Assembly (NCBI GenBank): GCA_947448675.1
Contig: CANFOR010000139.1
Location: 1 to 7,470, forward strand
Length of the DNA: 7,470 nucleotides
Direction of reading: 5' to 3'
From: Betaproteobacteria bacterium
Lineage (GTDB): Bacteria > Pseudomonadota > Gammaproteobacteria > Burkholderiales > Burkholderiaceae_C
Both the position numbers and the translations under genes were made by a program. The notes under the pieces were generated by a model that searched no databases, was not told the DNA's origin, and saw only the letters and a program-made list of their open reading frames with translations. Shown here one piece after another: positions 1 through 6,272 of the stretch (position 1 is its first letter; every line of letters starts with the position of its first letter).

Positions 1-1
1 C

Positions 2-481
2 GCACTGCTCCCTTTGGCGTACTGGGTTTTTGGTGCCCTCGGCGCGCTACCTTTCTTTGCCATCAGTGCGATAGTGGCCAAGCGTCAATGGAGCGCCCCT
101 CGCCCGGCAGATGTGCAAGCTGTGCTGAGCGCCGCCGGGGCCATGGCTTGGCGTGATTTTTCAGCGCAATTGGAGTCCGCGTTGCAGCAAGCGGGCTACC
201 GCACCCAGCGTGCAGAGCAAGTCGCTTTTGACTGGAGCATGCAGAAAAATGGGCAAACCACACTGGTAGCAGCTAAACGCTGGAAGGCGGCGCATCACGG
301 CATCGATGCTGTGCAAAGTCTGCATGCAGCGATGCTCGAGCAGGAGGCGGGAGCATGCATCTACGTCGCCTTGGGCGCACTGAGTGAGCAGGCGCAAAGC
401 TTTGCCAAGGCGCATACGGTGCAGGTGGTCTCGGGTGCCGACTTGGCGACTTTGCTCAAAGGCCTACCGCAGAAAAAGTGA
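2..481 (+). CDS. Mrr-like restriction-endonuclease-fold protein, membrane-anchored, 5' incomplete
   Basis: The reading frame is open to the left edge, so the true start probably lies outside; a TTG at 14 is the first possible start inside. Numbering from that TTG gives 155 residues. Residues 1-22 are strongly hydrophobic and end in AKR, consistent with one N-terminal membrane helix and a cytoplasmic remainder. Residues 46-150 resemble the Mrr_cat / PD-(D/E)xK nuclease fold: a helix ending in QQAGYRTQRAEQ, a strand with D73 in VAFDW, then TTLVAAKRWK with K88, and a C-terminal segment IYVALG...VVSGADL like that of Mrr proteins. In Mrr the motif before the lysine is usually QxK or ExK; here it reads AAK, so one active-site position appears substituted. 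The gene converges on the kinase gene with a 35-bp gap. Target and activity are unknown; it may bind DNA without cutting it. The fold call is from family memory and moderately sure. Confidence 0.6.
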   Translation, partial: ALLPLAYWVFGALGALPFFAISAIVAKRQWSAPRPADVQAVLSAAGAMAWRDFSAQLESALQQAGYRTQRAEQVAFDWSMQKNGQTTLVAAKRWKAAHHGIDAVQSLHAAMLEQEAGACIYVALGALSEQAQSFAKAHTVQVVSGADLATLLKGLPQKK

Positions 482-516
482 CCGCGACAGCCGTGCCGCG
501 CTAGCGTGTAGATGGC

Positions 517-1992
517 TCAGCCGATAGCGGCTGCGGTGGGCGCTGCAAGCGCGCTGGCAAAGCGCAAGCGAATGCGCAAACCGAGCGGGTTGGCTCCAGG
601 GTTAGCGTCTACAAGGGAAACGCTGGCATCGTGTTGGCGGGCGATTTCTTGCACAATGGCCAAGCCCAAACCCGAACCGTCAGTATTGGTGCCCAGTGCG
701 CGGTAGAAGGGTTGGAACACCAGCTCGCGTTCGCTTTCAGCTATGCCCGGGCCATTGTCTTCCACCTCGAGCACCAGACCCAAGCCATCAGGCTCAGCCT
801 TGATCCTGGCTGTTACGACGCCCTGGCGTTCAGCACTAGAGGGGGTGTAGAGCATGGCGTTGTCGATCAGGTTCGCTACCAACTCCGTGAGTAAAACCGC
901 ATTGCCGTGCAATACAACACCCGCAGAGCCCGGTTGGGCGCCTTCATAGCCCAGGTCGATTTTTCTCTCTAATGCGCGGGGCACCCAGTCTTGCACCACC
1001 TGCATCGTGAGCCGGGCCAAGTCGCAGGGTGCTTTAACAATCATGTTGCCACCGCTTTCGGCCCGCGCCAGGGCCAGCAATTGGTTCACAGTGTGCGTGG
1101 CGCGCACGCTGGAGCGGCCAATTTGCTTGAGCGATTGCTTGAGCTCATCAGCACTAGAGCCCTCGCGCTGGGCTAAATCGGCCTGCATGCGCAAGCCTGC
1201 CAATGGTGTTTTGAGTTGGTGCGCGGCATCGGCTAAAAAGCGCTTTTGGGTGGCGATTGAGTCTTGCAGTCGCGTCAGCAGGTCATTCACAGACGCAACC
1301 AAGGGCGCCACTTCCTGCGGTACTGCATGGTCGTCTAAGGGGCTCAGGTCGTCGGGTTTGCGGGCGCGGATGCGTTGCTCTAGTTCATTGAGTGGACGAA
1401 TGCCACGCGCCAAGGCCAACCAAATCAGCAGCACAGAAAGTGGCAACATGGCAAATTGCGGCAGCATCACCCCCTTCGTAATTTCGCCCACCAAGGTCGA
1501 GCGCTTCTCCAGCGTTTCAGCCACTTGCACCAGTACCAAGGCGCTGGTGCTGGTGTGTGGGTTCAAGCTGACATTGATCCAGGTGTAGGCAATGCGCACA
1601 TCGGCACCGCGCATTTTTCCATCGCGCAAGCGCACCTCGCCCTCGCTGGGGCGGTCATCGTCCACCAGTGGCGGAAAGTCGTTCTCACCGCTGAGCAATT
1701 CGCCGCGCGGGCCCGTCACTTGGTAGTAGATTTGATCGCTGTCATCGGCGTGCAAAATCTCGCGAGCCGACTGCGGCAAATTCAATTGCGCGCGATTGTT
1801 TTGCACTGTTACAAGCTGGGCCAGCGCTTGTACGTTGTACTGCAAAGCGCGGTCAAAGGGCTTGCCCGAAATGTTCTGCGCGATCAACCACGTCAACGCC
1901 AAACTGGCAGGCCAAATCACCAGCAGGGGCGTGAGCATCCAGTCTAAGATTTCACCAAAAAGCGAGCGCTGCTCGCGCTGAAATATCTTCAC
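517..1992 (-). CDS. TctE/QseC-type sensor histidine kinase
   Basis: Inner-membrane sensor kinase that would autophosphorylate and pass the phosphate to the regulator encoded just upstream. It has 491 residues with two membrane helices (about 16-38 and 175-197) enclosing a periplasmic sensor region of about 135 residues, of the type found in TctE-like kinases. A short HAMP-like linker follows (GIRPL at 197-201 to about 247). The H box FLADAAHQLKTPLAGL at 252-267 carries H258. The ATPase domain shows the N box (N374, N378), the G1 box EDNGPGI (411-417), the F box FQPFYR (426-431) and the G2 box GSGLGLAI (439-446), so all catalytic elements look intact. The start is GTG, overlapping the regulator's stop by 4 bp (GTGA), which implies translational coupling; only a weak GAGAAG lies upstream. 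No tricarboxylate transporter genes are nearby, so the TctE name should not be taken as function; the signal is unknown. Confidence 0.93.
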   Translation of the reverse strand: MKIFQREQRSLFGEILDWMLTPLLVIWPASLALTWLIAQNISGKPFDRALQYNVQALAQLVTVQNNRAQLNLPQSAREILHADDSDQIYYQVTGPRGELLSGENDFPPLVDDDRPSEGEVRLRDGKMRGADVRIAYTWINVSLNPHTSTSALVLVQVAETLEKRSTLVGEITKGVMLPQFAMLPLSVLLIWLALARGIRPLNELEQRIRARKPDDLSPLDDHAVPQEVAPLVASVNDLLTRLQDSIATQKRFLADAAHQLKTPLAGLRMQADLAQREGSSADELKQSLKQIGRSSVRATHTVNQLLALARAESGGNMIVKAPCDLARLTMQVVQDWVPRALERKIDLGYEGAQPGSAGVVLHGNAVLLTELVANLIDNAMLYTPSSAERQGVVTARIKAEPDGLGLVLEVEDNGPGIAESERELVFQPFYRALGTNTDGSGLGLAIVQEIARQHDASVSLVDANPGANPLGLRIRLRFASALAAPTAAAIG

Positions 1993-2663
1993 CCGGGGAT
2001 CTTCTCTAAACAGTAACCCAGGCCGCGCACAGTGGCAATGCGAATGGGGCCTTTTTCAATTTTTTTGCGCAGGCGGTGGATGTACACCTCAATCGCGTTA
2101 TTGCTCACCTCTTCGCCCCATTCGCACAGGCGCTCGACCAATTGGTCTTTGCTGACCAAGCGCCCCGCGCGTTGCAGCAGCACTTCCAGCAAACCCAGCT
2201 CGCGCGCGGACAAGTCCACCATCTTCCCGTCGATAGTGGCCACCCGGCCCGCCTGGTCGTACTGCAAGGGGCCATGCTTGATGGCGCTGCTGGCGCCGCC
2301 CATGCCACGGCGTGTGAGGGCGCGCACCCGCGCTTCTAACTCTTGCAGGCTAAAGGGCTTGGCCATGTAGTCGTCTGCACCGTAGTCCAGGCCTTTGACG
2401 CGCTCCTCCACGCTGTCAGCCGCGGTAAGGATCAGCACCGGTAGCGCCGAGCCACGGCCGCGCAAACGCTTGAGCACGTCCAAGCCATGCATCTTGGGCA
2501 GGCCCAGGTCGAGGATGAGCAGGTCAAACTCGCTATTGGTCATGAGCGCGGCGTCGGCCTCGCTGCCGCTGGCCACGTGGTCTACCGCAGCGCCCGAGCT
2601 GCGCAGGGTGCGCAGCAGGCCGTCGGCCAGAACTTGGTCGTCTTCAGCGATCAAAATGCGCAT
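1989..2663 (-). CDS. OmpR/PhoB-type response regulator
   Basis: Cytoplasmic DNA-binding response regulator, partner of the kinase encoded directly downstream. It has 224 residues. The receiver domain (1-118) shows the acidic pair D8/D9, the phospho-acceptor D52 in LILDLGLPKMHG, T80 and K102 in AKPF. The winged-helix domain (about 127-220) contains LSARELGLLEVLL, the recognition-helix region NNAIEVYIHRLRKKI and the terminal TVRGLGYCLE, all typical of the OmpR/TctD/QseB group. I chose the ATG at 2663 because a GGAG lies 6 nt upstream and the protein then starts MRILIAEDD as usual; an in-frame ATG at 2693 would add ten unrelated residues. It lies downstream of marR on the same strand after a 110-bp gap, so it probably has its own promoter. 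Target genes cannot be inferred beyond likely autoregulation. Confidence 0.94.
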   Translation of the reverse strand: MRILIAEDDQVLADGLLRTLRSSGAAVDHVASGSEADAALMTNSEFDLLILDLGLPKMHGLDVLKRLRGRGSALPVLILTAADSVEERVKGLDYGADDYMAKPFSLQELEARVRALTRRGMGGASSAIKHGPLQYDQAGRVATIDGKMVDLSARELGLLEVLLQRAGRLVSKDQLVERLCEWGEEVSNNAIEVYIHRLRKKIEKGPIRIATVRGLGYCLEKIPG

Positions 2664-2669
2664 AGCGGT

Positions 2670-2673
2670 CTCC
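2670..2673 (-). promoter_or_regulatory. Ribosome binding site of the response regulator
   Basis: GGAG on the minus strand, 6 nt before the ATG at 2663. This decides the start in favour of 2663 over the in-frame ATG at 2693, which would place the site inside the coding sequence. Confidence 0.75.
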
Positions 2674-2704
2674 GATGTTGTGTGCTGTCCCATGGGCCAG
2701 ATGC

Positions 2705-2727
2705 ATGGGGTCGATGCACCGCCCCAT
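2705..2727. repeat. Perfect 6-bp inverted repeat in the response-regulator leader
   Basis: ATGGGG (2705-2710) and CCCCAT (2722-2727) are perfect inverted arms around an 11-nt spacer, 42 bp upstream of the regulator start. A TAAAAT on the minus strand at 2743-2738 could be the -10 element of this gene, but no good -35 is visible; if used, the inverted repeat would sit just inside the transcript. It could be an operator (for example autoregulation), an RNA hairpin, or chance. The rest of the 110-bp gap holds nothing else I recognise. Confidence 0.35.
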
Positions 2728-2773
2728 TCAGTGCCCGATTTTAGGCCTGCTCCGCTAGGGCCTTTACCCGGAC

Positions 2774-3289
2774 TTACTGCGAGGGCGCATAGCCTTGCCC
2801 GTAGGCCTCTAGGCCCAACGCCACCACCGTGGCCACCTCGCCGCCCACTTCTTGCCGAAACTCGGCCTCGGCCTGCGCTACCGCGCGCTCAAAGGCATGC
2901 AGCCAGAGCAGGCCCACAGCGGTAAATGCCACCTGGCGCGCCCGCGCGTCACGCCCGTCGGGCCCTCGCCTGACCAGGCCCCAGGCCTCGCACTGCGTGA
3001 CCAAGTTGCCCATGGCCTGTTTGCTCATGCCCGCCAGCGCGGCCAGCTCCGTCAAGCGCCCGCCTTGCAAACCCAAATGCCGGGTGATGTGGATGTGCGC
3101 CGCGCTCACCTGCCTGCGCTCGGCCAGATTCGACAGCGCCAAGGGCACCTGCGGGTCGTGTGCCATGAGTTGCAGTACGCGCGCGTCAAAACGGCGCAAC
3201 GCGTGGCCCAGCAAGCGGCCCAAATGGGTCTGCCGCCAGCCGCTGTCGGGCACGCTCGTTGGTGCTGGGTGTGGCTTTGAATCGGGCAT
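2774..3289 (-). CDS. MarR-family winged-helix transcriptional regulator
   Basis: Predicted cytoplasmic dimeric DNA-binding repressor of 171 residues, a normal MarR length. The helix-turn-helix spans about 78-100 (RLTELAALAGMSKQAMGNLV), with the recognition helix near 89-97. The wing follows at 108-123 (RGPDGRDARARQVAFT) with the Asp-Arg pattern common in MarR wings. Flanking helices at about 20-45 and 127-160 would form the dimer interface. The ATG at 3289 is preferred: the longer frame would need a TTG at 3340 and would run through the palindromic site at 3296-3330, which is better explained as the operator. No Shine-Dalgarno sequence is evident before this ATG, so translation may start from a very short leader. 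The gene is divergent from recA and upstream of the two-component genes. Ligand and targets are unknown; autoregulation is likely from the operator's position. Confidence 0.88.
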   Translation of the reverse strand: MPDSKPHPAPTSVPDSGWRQTHLGRLLGHALRRFDARVLQLMAHDPQVPLALSNLAERRQVSAAHIHITRHLGLQGGRLTELAALAGMSKQAMGNLVTQCEAWGLVRRGPDGRDARARQVAFTAVGLLWLHAFERAVAQAEAEFRQEVGGEVATVVALGLEAYGQGYAPSQ

Positions 3290-3295
3290 GCTATA

Positions 3296-3330
3296 TGGTA
3301 AATCAAACTGACTAAAAAATCTGTTTACCA
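3296..3330. promoter_or_regulatory. Candidate MarR-type operator with nested palindromes
   Basis: Two nested symmetries are visible. The outer one is TGGTAAA (3296-3302) with TTTACCA (3324-3330), perfect 7-bp arms 21 nt apart. Inside the left half is a 17-bp imperfect palindrome TAAATCA-AAC-TGACTAA (3299-3315), the size and TCA/TGA spacing of a typical MarR dimer site. It begins 6 bp upstream of the marR ATG, so bound protein would block marR transcription; the right outer arm overlaps a possible recA -35. The binding protein is inferred from position only. Confidence 0.5.
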
Positions 3331-3353
3331 AATTCAACAAGCTGCGTTAGACT
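3324..3353 (+). promoter_or_regulatory. Possible sigma70 promoter of recA
   Basis: TTTACC (3324-3329, 4/6 to the -35 consensus), an 18-nt spacer and TAGACT (3348-3353, 4/6 to the -10 consensus). The start point would fall near 3360, inside the candidate LexA site and about 80 nt before recA. The match is weak and chosen partly by position. Confidence 0.3.
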
Positions 3354-3372
3354 ACTGTTCAGGCATCCAGCT
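3353..3372. promoter_or_regulatory. Candidate degenerate LexA (SOS) box upstream of recA
   Basis: TACTGT followed by a non-AT spacer and CCAG gives the CTG-N10-CAG core (CTG 3355-3357, CAG 3368-3370) of the proteobacterial LexA box. The left half TACTGT is perfect; the right half reads CCAGCT rather than ACAGTA, and the centre lacks the usual TA alternation. recA is LexA-controlled in most proteobacteria and no better site occurs between marR and recA. Confidence 0.42.
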
Positions 3373-3429
3373 CGGCACCAAAAACCACTGGAAGCAAGAC
3401 CACACATTTTACTTAACTGTTTGATTTTC

Positions 3430-3435
3430 AAGGAG
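3430..3435 (+). promoter_or_regulatory. Ribosome binding site of recA
   Basis: AAGGAG, 6 nt before the ATG at 3442. It excludes the in-frame TTG at 3421 as the start. Confidence 0.85.
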
Positions 3436-3441
3436 ATTTTT

Positions 3442-4500
<1,059 letters not shown>

Positions 4501-4503
<3 letters not shown>

Positions 4504-4556
4504 AAACTGCCTGCAACGCGCACCAGTTGTGCGTATGCAGCTATTTATTTTGTAGC
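4501..4556 (+). repeat. Dispersed intergenic repeat, copy 1 (recA-recX)
   Basis: A 56-bp element that starts at the recA stop codon and ends 8 bp before recX. It aligns with copy 2 (5074-5128) with one gap: both begin TAAAAAC, share CTGCAA, then TGCGTA, GCAGCTAT and TAGC. The 48-bp core 4509-4556 matches copy 2 at 35/48 and the argC copy (5875-5922) at 34/48, ungapped. It can fold into a stem of 4518-4523 with 4529-4534 (one G-U pair) inside CTGC/GCAG (4511-4514 with 4537-4540), followed by a second hairpin GCTAT/GTAGC (4540-4544 with 4552-4556, one G-U pair). No U-run follows, so it is not a standard terminator. Confidence 0.75.
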
Positions 4557-4564
4557 AAATAAAA

Positions 4565-5071
4565 ATGCACGAAGAGCCATCCAGCTTGCCAACTGAGGCG
4601 ACCGAGCGAAGGCCAGCACGTGCCCCGACACTCTCGCTCAAGGGCCGTGCGCTGCGCCTGCTGGCAGCGCGCGAGCACTCGCGCGTGGAGCTGGAGCGCA
4701 AGCTGGCCGTGCATGCCAGTAGCCCGCAAGAGCTGGCCCAGGTGCTCGACGCGCTGGCTGCCAAAGACTTCATCAGTGAGCAGCGGGTGGCCGAGTCGCT
4801 GGCGCACCGGCGCGGGGCCAAGCTGGGCACCGCCCGCGTGGTGCAAGAACTGCGCGCCAAAGGCGTAGAACCCAGCGCCATTGCCGACGTCGCCGCCCAA
4901 TTGAAGACCAGCGAGTTAGAGCGTGCCCGCGAGGTCTGGCGCAAAAAGTTTGGCCAAGCCGCCGCAGACCCTGGCGAGCGCAGCCGCCAAATGCGTTTCT
5001 TAGCGGCGCGCGGCTTTGCCCCCGAGTTGATTCGCCGCGTGGTAAAAGACGATGAAGACGCTGGTTTTTGA
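4565..5071 (+). CDS. recX: Regulatory protein RecX
   Basis: RecX binds RecA filaments and limits their growth and ATPase activity, damping recombination and SOS induction. The 168-residue product has the all-helical RecX pattern of tandem three-helix repeats: ALRLLAAREHSRVELERKL (29-47), LDALAAKDFISEQRVAESLAHRR (61-83) with LGTARVVQELRAKGV (87-101), and a last repeat ending FLAARGFAPELIRRVV (145-160). Length is in the usual range. The ATG at 4565 gives a short polar N-terminal extension (1-22) rich in Glu and Pro; no Shine-Dalgarno sequence is visible before it because the preceding bases belong to the repeat hairpin. A TTG at 4586 is an alternative start. It lies 61 bp after recA on the same strand, the classic recA-recX arrangement, so it is probably expressed by read-through from recA. 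A second repeat copy begins 2 bp after its stop. Confidence 0.95.
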   Translation: MHEEPSSLPTEATERRPARAPTLSLKGRALRLLAAREHSRVELERKLAVHASSPQELAQVLDALAAKDFISEQRVAESLAHRRGAKLGTARVVQELRAKGVEPSAIADVAAQLKTSELERAREVWRKKFGQAAADPGERSRQMRFLAARGFAPELIRRVVKDDEDAGF

Positions 5072-5073
5072 GC

Positions 5074-5128
5074 TAAAAACGGCTGCAAGGCGCGCGAGAT
5101 TTGCGTAAGCAGCTATAAAAATAATAGC
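5074..5128 (+). repeat. Dispersed intergenic repeat, copy 2 (after recX)
   Basis: A 55-bp element beginning 2 bp after the recX stop, in the same orientation as copy 1. The tail hairpin GCTAT (5112-5116) / ATAGC (5124-5128) is perfect here, while copy 1 has a G-U pair at the same position. CTGC/GCAG arms (5083-5086 with 5109-5112) enclose a weaker inner stem. Stem positions are kept while loop bases differ, which points to a selected fold. It occupies most of the 92-bp gap between the convergent recX and argC genes; the rest of that gap shows nothing further. Confidence 0.75.
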
Positions 5129-5163
5129 GCAAGTGGTTTGGAATGCAGCGCGAAAAGGCGTGG

Positions 5164-6105
5164 CTAAGCGCCCAAACCCAGCATCAACTGCAGGTTTTGC
5201 ACCGCCGCGCCGCTGGCGCCTTTGCCCAGGTTGTCGAGCCGCGCCACCACTACCGCGTGCTGCTCGACCTCGTTGCCATAGACGCGTACTTCGAGCTGGT
5301 TGCTGTGGTTCAGCGCCAGCGCATCGAGTTTGCCGTTGTCGGTGGCTGCGGGTGTGCTGACCCACTGGCTGCCCGCGTAATGCTGGGCGTACACGGCTTG
5401 CAGGTCGGCTAAGCGGGGTTTGCCGGGCAGGGTGTCCAGGTGCAGGGGCAACTCCACCAGCATGCCCTGGGCGAAATTGCCGACGCTGGGCACAAAGATG
5501 GGCCGGCGCAGCAAGCCGCTGTGGGCCATGATTTCGGGAATGTGCTTGTGCTGCAGGCCCAGGGCGTAGAGTTCAAAGGCGGGGGCGCGATGGGCCGCGT
5601 CGGCCGCTTCATAGGCCTCGATCATTTGCCGCCCGCCGCCACTGTAGCCGCTCACGGCGCTCAAACACACCGGGTAATCGCTGGGCAAAACGCCCGCTTC
5701 GATTAAGGGTCGCAGCATGGCTATGGCCCCCGTGGCATAGCAGCCGGGGTTGGCCACGCGTTCGGCCTGGGCCACGGCGGCGCGCTGGCCCGCGCACAGT
5801 TCTGGAAAGCCAAAAACCCAGCCCGGGGCCACGCGGTGGGCCGTGGAGGCGTCAATGATTTTGATAGGCTTTTGGCCTGGAAGGCGCATCAGTTCTGCGA
5901 TGAAAGCTACTGAATTAATAGCGTCTGCGTCGTGCAAGCACAACACCACCAGGTCGGCCTGGGCCATCAGCGCACGCTTGGCGGTTGCGTCTTTGCGCAG
6001 CTCGGGCGCAATGCGCAGCAGTTCAATCTGCGGCATTTGCGCCAGCCGTTGCCCAATTTGCAGGCCGGTGGTGCCCGCTTCGCCATCAATAAAAATTTTA
6101 GCCAT
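5164..6105 (-). CDS. argC: N-acetyl-gamma-glutamyl-phosphate reductase, short type
   Basis: Cytosolic NADPH-dependent enzyme of arginine biosynthesis that reduces N-acetylglutamyl phosphate to N-acetylglutamate semialdehyde. It has 313 residues, the length of the shorter ArgC class. The nucleotide-binding start is MAKIFIDGEAGTTGLQI (1-17); IIDASTAHRVAPGW (83-96) and YGF-like VFGFPEL (97-103) follow; the catalytic cysteine is C122 in NPGCYATG (119-126); VSGYSGGGR (151-159) and LQHKHIPEI (184-192) are the other family blocks; it ends KGASGAAVQNLQLMLG. The ATG at 6105 matches the usual family N-terminus, although no Shine-Dalgarno sequence is seen and the frame stays open upstream to 6237. Residues 62-77, between the strand LVVLCLHD and IIDAST, are encoded by sequence matching the dispersed repeat found on both sides of recX. 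The gene is convergent with recX and divergent from sucC, with no other arg gene in the window. Confidence 0.95.
   Translation of the reverse strand: MAKIFIDGEAGTTGLQIGQRLAQMPQIELLRIAPELRKDATAKRALMAQADLVVLCLHDADAINSVAFIAELMRLPGQKPIKIIDASTAHRVAPGWVFGFPELCAGQRAAVAQAERVANPGCYATGAIAMLRPLIEAGVLPSDYPVCLSAVSGYSGGGRQMIEAYEAADAAHRAPAFELYALGLQHKHIPEIMAHSGLLRRPIFVPSVGNFAQGMLVELPLHLDTLPGKPRLADLQAVYAQHYAGSQWVSTPAATDNGKLDALALNHSNQLEVRVYGNEVEQHAVVVARLDNLGKGASGAAVQNLQLMLGLGA
5875..5922 (+). repeat. Dispersed repeat, copy 3, embedded in argC coding sequence
   Basis: The plus strand here aligns without gaps to copy 1 core (4509-4556) at 34/48 and to copy 2 core (5081-5128) at 32/48; the first 25 bases match copy 1 at 21/25. 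The end features AGCTA and TAGC and the inner stem core CGCA/TGCG are kept, but the outer CTGC/GCAG arms are lost. It is antisense to argC and covers exactly codons 62-77 in frame (AINSVAFIAELMRLPG). I counted the identities by eye; the repeat assignment is an inference from them. Confidence 0.6.
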
Positions 6106-6181
6106 GGTCGGTAGAAGAATATGCTGCACGCTGGACACCCCAAGGGGCCCCCGGGCGTGTAAGGTTTTGTGCATTGCAACA

Positions 6182-6190
6182 TGATACAGT
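6182..6190 (+). promoter_or_regulatory. Possible extended -10 promoter of sucC
   Basis: TG-A-TACAGT fits the extended -10 pattern TGnTAnnnT (4/6 to the hexamer); no convincing -35 lies 16-18 nt upstream. The start would be near 6197, giving a leader of about 76 nt. The rest of the 167-bp divergent argC-sucC gap shows only a GC-rich palindromic stretch at 6138-6155 (including GGGGCCCC at 6144-6151); I see no argC promoter I would defend. Confidence 0.3.
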
Positions 6191-6272
6191 TCGCGCCTGT
6201 TCTGTCCAGTGTTGTCGGCGCTTGAGCGTATGCGCAAACGGGCGTTTTCCCTCCATTCCTGAGAAAGTCCTC

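Noticed and set aside
518..533. Perfect hairpin CAGCCG-ATAG-CGGCTG at the end of the kinase gene as a terminator
   Set aside because: It overlaps the last codons and the stop, and neither strand has a following U-run; 6 bp in GC-rich DNA can be chance.
1007..1588. Open frame of 193 codons antisense to the histidine kinase
   Set aside because: Ser/Arg/Cys-rich shadow composition with no start signal, fully inside an intact kinase gene.
2743..2763. AGGCC/GGCCT stem between marR and the response regulator as a terminator
   Set aside because: Only 5 bp with an 11-nt loop, and no U-run in the direction of marR transcription.
3290..3340. N-terminal extension of MarR from a TTG at 3340
   Set aside because: It would translate through the palindromic operator region and adds a sequence unlike MarR N-termini; the ATG at 3289 gives a normal length.
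6138..6155. GC-rich palindrome (GGGGCCCC, CCCGGG) between argC and sucC as an operator
   Set aside because: Short runs of G and C are expected by chance in this composition and no wider symmetry or known motif supports it.
6106..6272. Upstream extensions of argC (to 6237) and sucC (TTG at 6174)
   Set aside because: The two extensions overlap each other on opposite strands and add residues absent from these well-conserved families; the ATGs at 6105 and 6273 give the canonical N-termini.
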